This document shows positions 5,523 through 5,635 of a stretch of DNA of 5,635 nucleotides, one piece after another. The notes below the pieces were generated by a model that was not told the DNA's origin, did not search any database, and saw only the letters and a program-made list of their open reading frames with translations. The translations under genes were made by a program, and so were the position numbers. Origin of the DNA: Lachnospiraceae bacterium (lineage in GTDB: Bacteria; Bacillota_A; Clostridia; Lachnospirales; Lachnospiraceae); the NCBI GenBank assembly GCA_017464045.1, contig JAFUEG010000149.1, positions 1 to 5,635 of the forward strand, read 5' to 3'. Numbering within the stretch: position 1 is the stretch's first letter; the number at the start of each line of letters is the position of its first letter.

Positions 5523-5635
5523 CTAAACCAATGTATTTGAATCAATAATCAATGCAACTTCACCATTACCAAGGATAGTGGCTCCGCTTATCATCTTAGG
5601 AACTCTGATGAACTTACCTAAAGGTTTGATAACTA
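5523..5635 (-). CDS. cheA: Chemotaxis histidine kinase CheA, C-terminal end only
   Basis: Only the last 36 codons and the TAG stop (5523-5525) are in the window; the rest lies beyond the right edge. The readable tail contains VIKPLGKFIRVPKMISGATI followed by LGNGEVALIIDSNTLV. This matches the end of the CheW-like P5 regulatory domain of CheA, where the G-A-T-I-L-G-[ND]-G-x-V-A-L-I-[IL]-D stretch is highly conserved. P5 binds CheW and receptors. It cannot be CheW itself, because a complete cheW follows 12 bases later. Kinase, dimerisation and phosphotransfer domains cannot be judged from this fragment. Confidence 0.95.
   Translation of the reverse strand, partial: VIKPLGKFIRVPKMISGATILGNGEVALIIDSNTLV

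Overview
The window is a compact, AT-rich stretch of a motile Gram-positive anaerobe. Every convincing gene lies on the minus strand, so transcription runs from high to low coordinates. Strong AGGAGG-type ribosome binding sites, low GC, the presence of CheC and CheD, and the order cheA-cheW-cheC-cheD-...-sigma-28 all indicate Firmicutes. The extra small genes and the FapA/DUF6115 pair after the sigma factor fit Clostridia, most likely a flagellated Lachnospiraceae. That family placement is inference from gene order and protein style, not from a search.

Layout in transcription order: the last 36 codons of cheA (from 5633 down to 5523); cheW (5510-5061); cheC (5049-4429); cheD (4436-3951, overlapping cheC by 8 bases); a small two-helix membrane protein with a TTG start (3933-3655); the flagellar sigma factor fliA/sigD (3632-2865); fapA, a DUF342 protein (2826-1222); an unrecognised charged 102-residue protein (1203-895); a 13-bp AT-rich hairpin (882-848); a DUF6115, SwrB-like membrane-anchored protein (813-163); and the first 55 codons of another single-pass membrane protein (166-2), which runs off the window. 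Gaps between genes are 12 to 38 bases or are overlaps, except for about 81 bases around the hairpin. I see no promoter and no intrinsic terminator. The window therefore looks like the interior of one long fla/che operon.

How the genes fit together: CheA and CheW form the receptor-coupled kinase core. CheC (CheY-P phosphatase and adaptation protein) and CheD (receptor glutamine deamidase) form the Bacillus-type adaptation loop and are translationally coupled. FliA switches on late flagellar and chemotaxis genes. FapA and the SwrB-like protein follow the sigma factor, where flagellar-assembly accessory genes sit in other Firmicutes. The least understood parts are the 92-residue membrane protein, the 102-residue charged protein, the hairpin, and the truncated MltG-like protein at the left edge. 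I did not find a clearly new multi-gene system; most of the window is a well-known locus with a few uncharacterised members.
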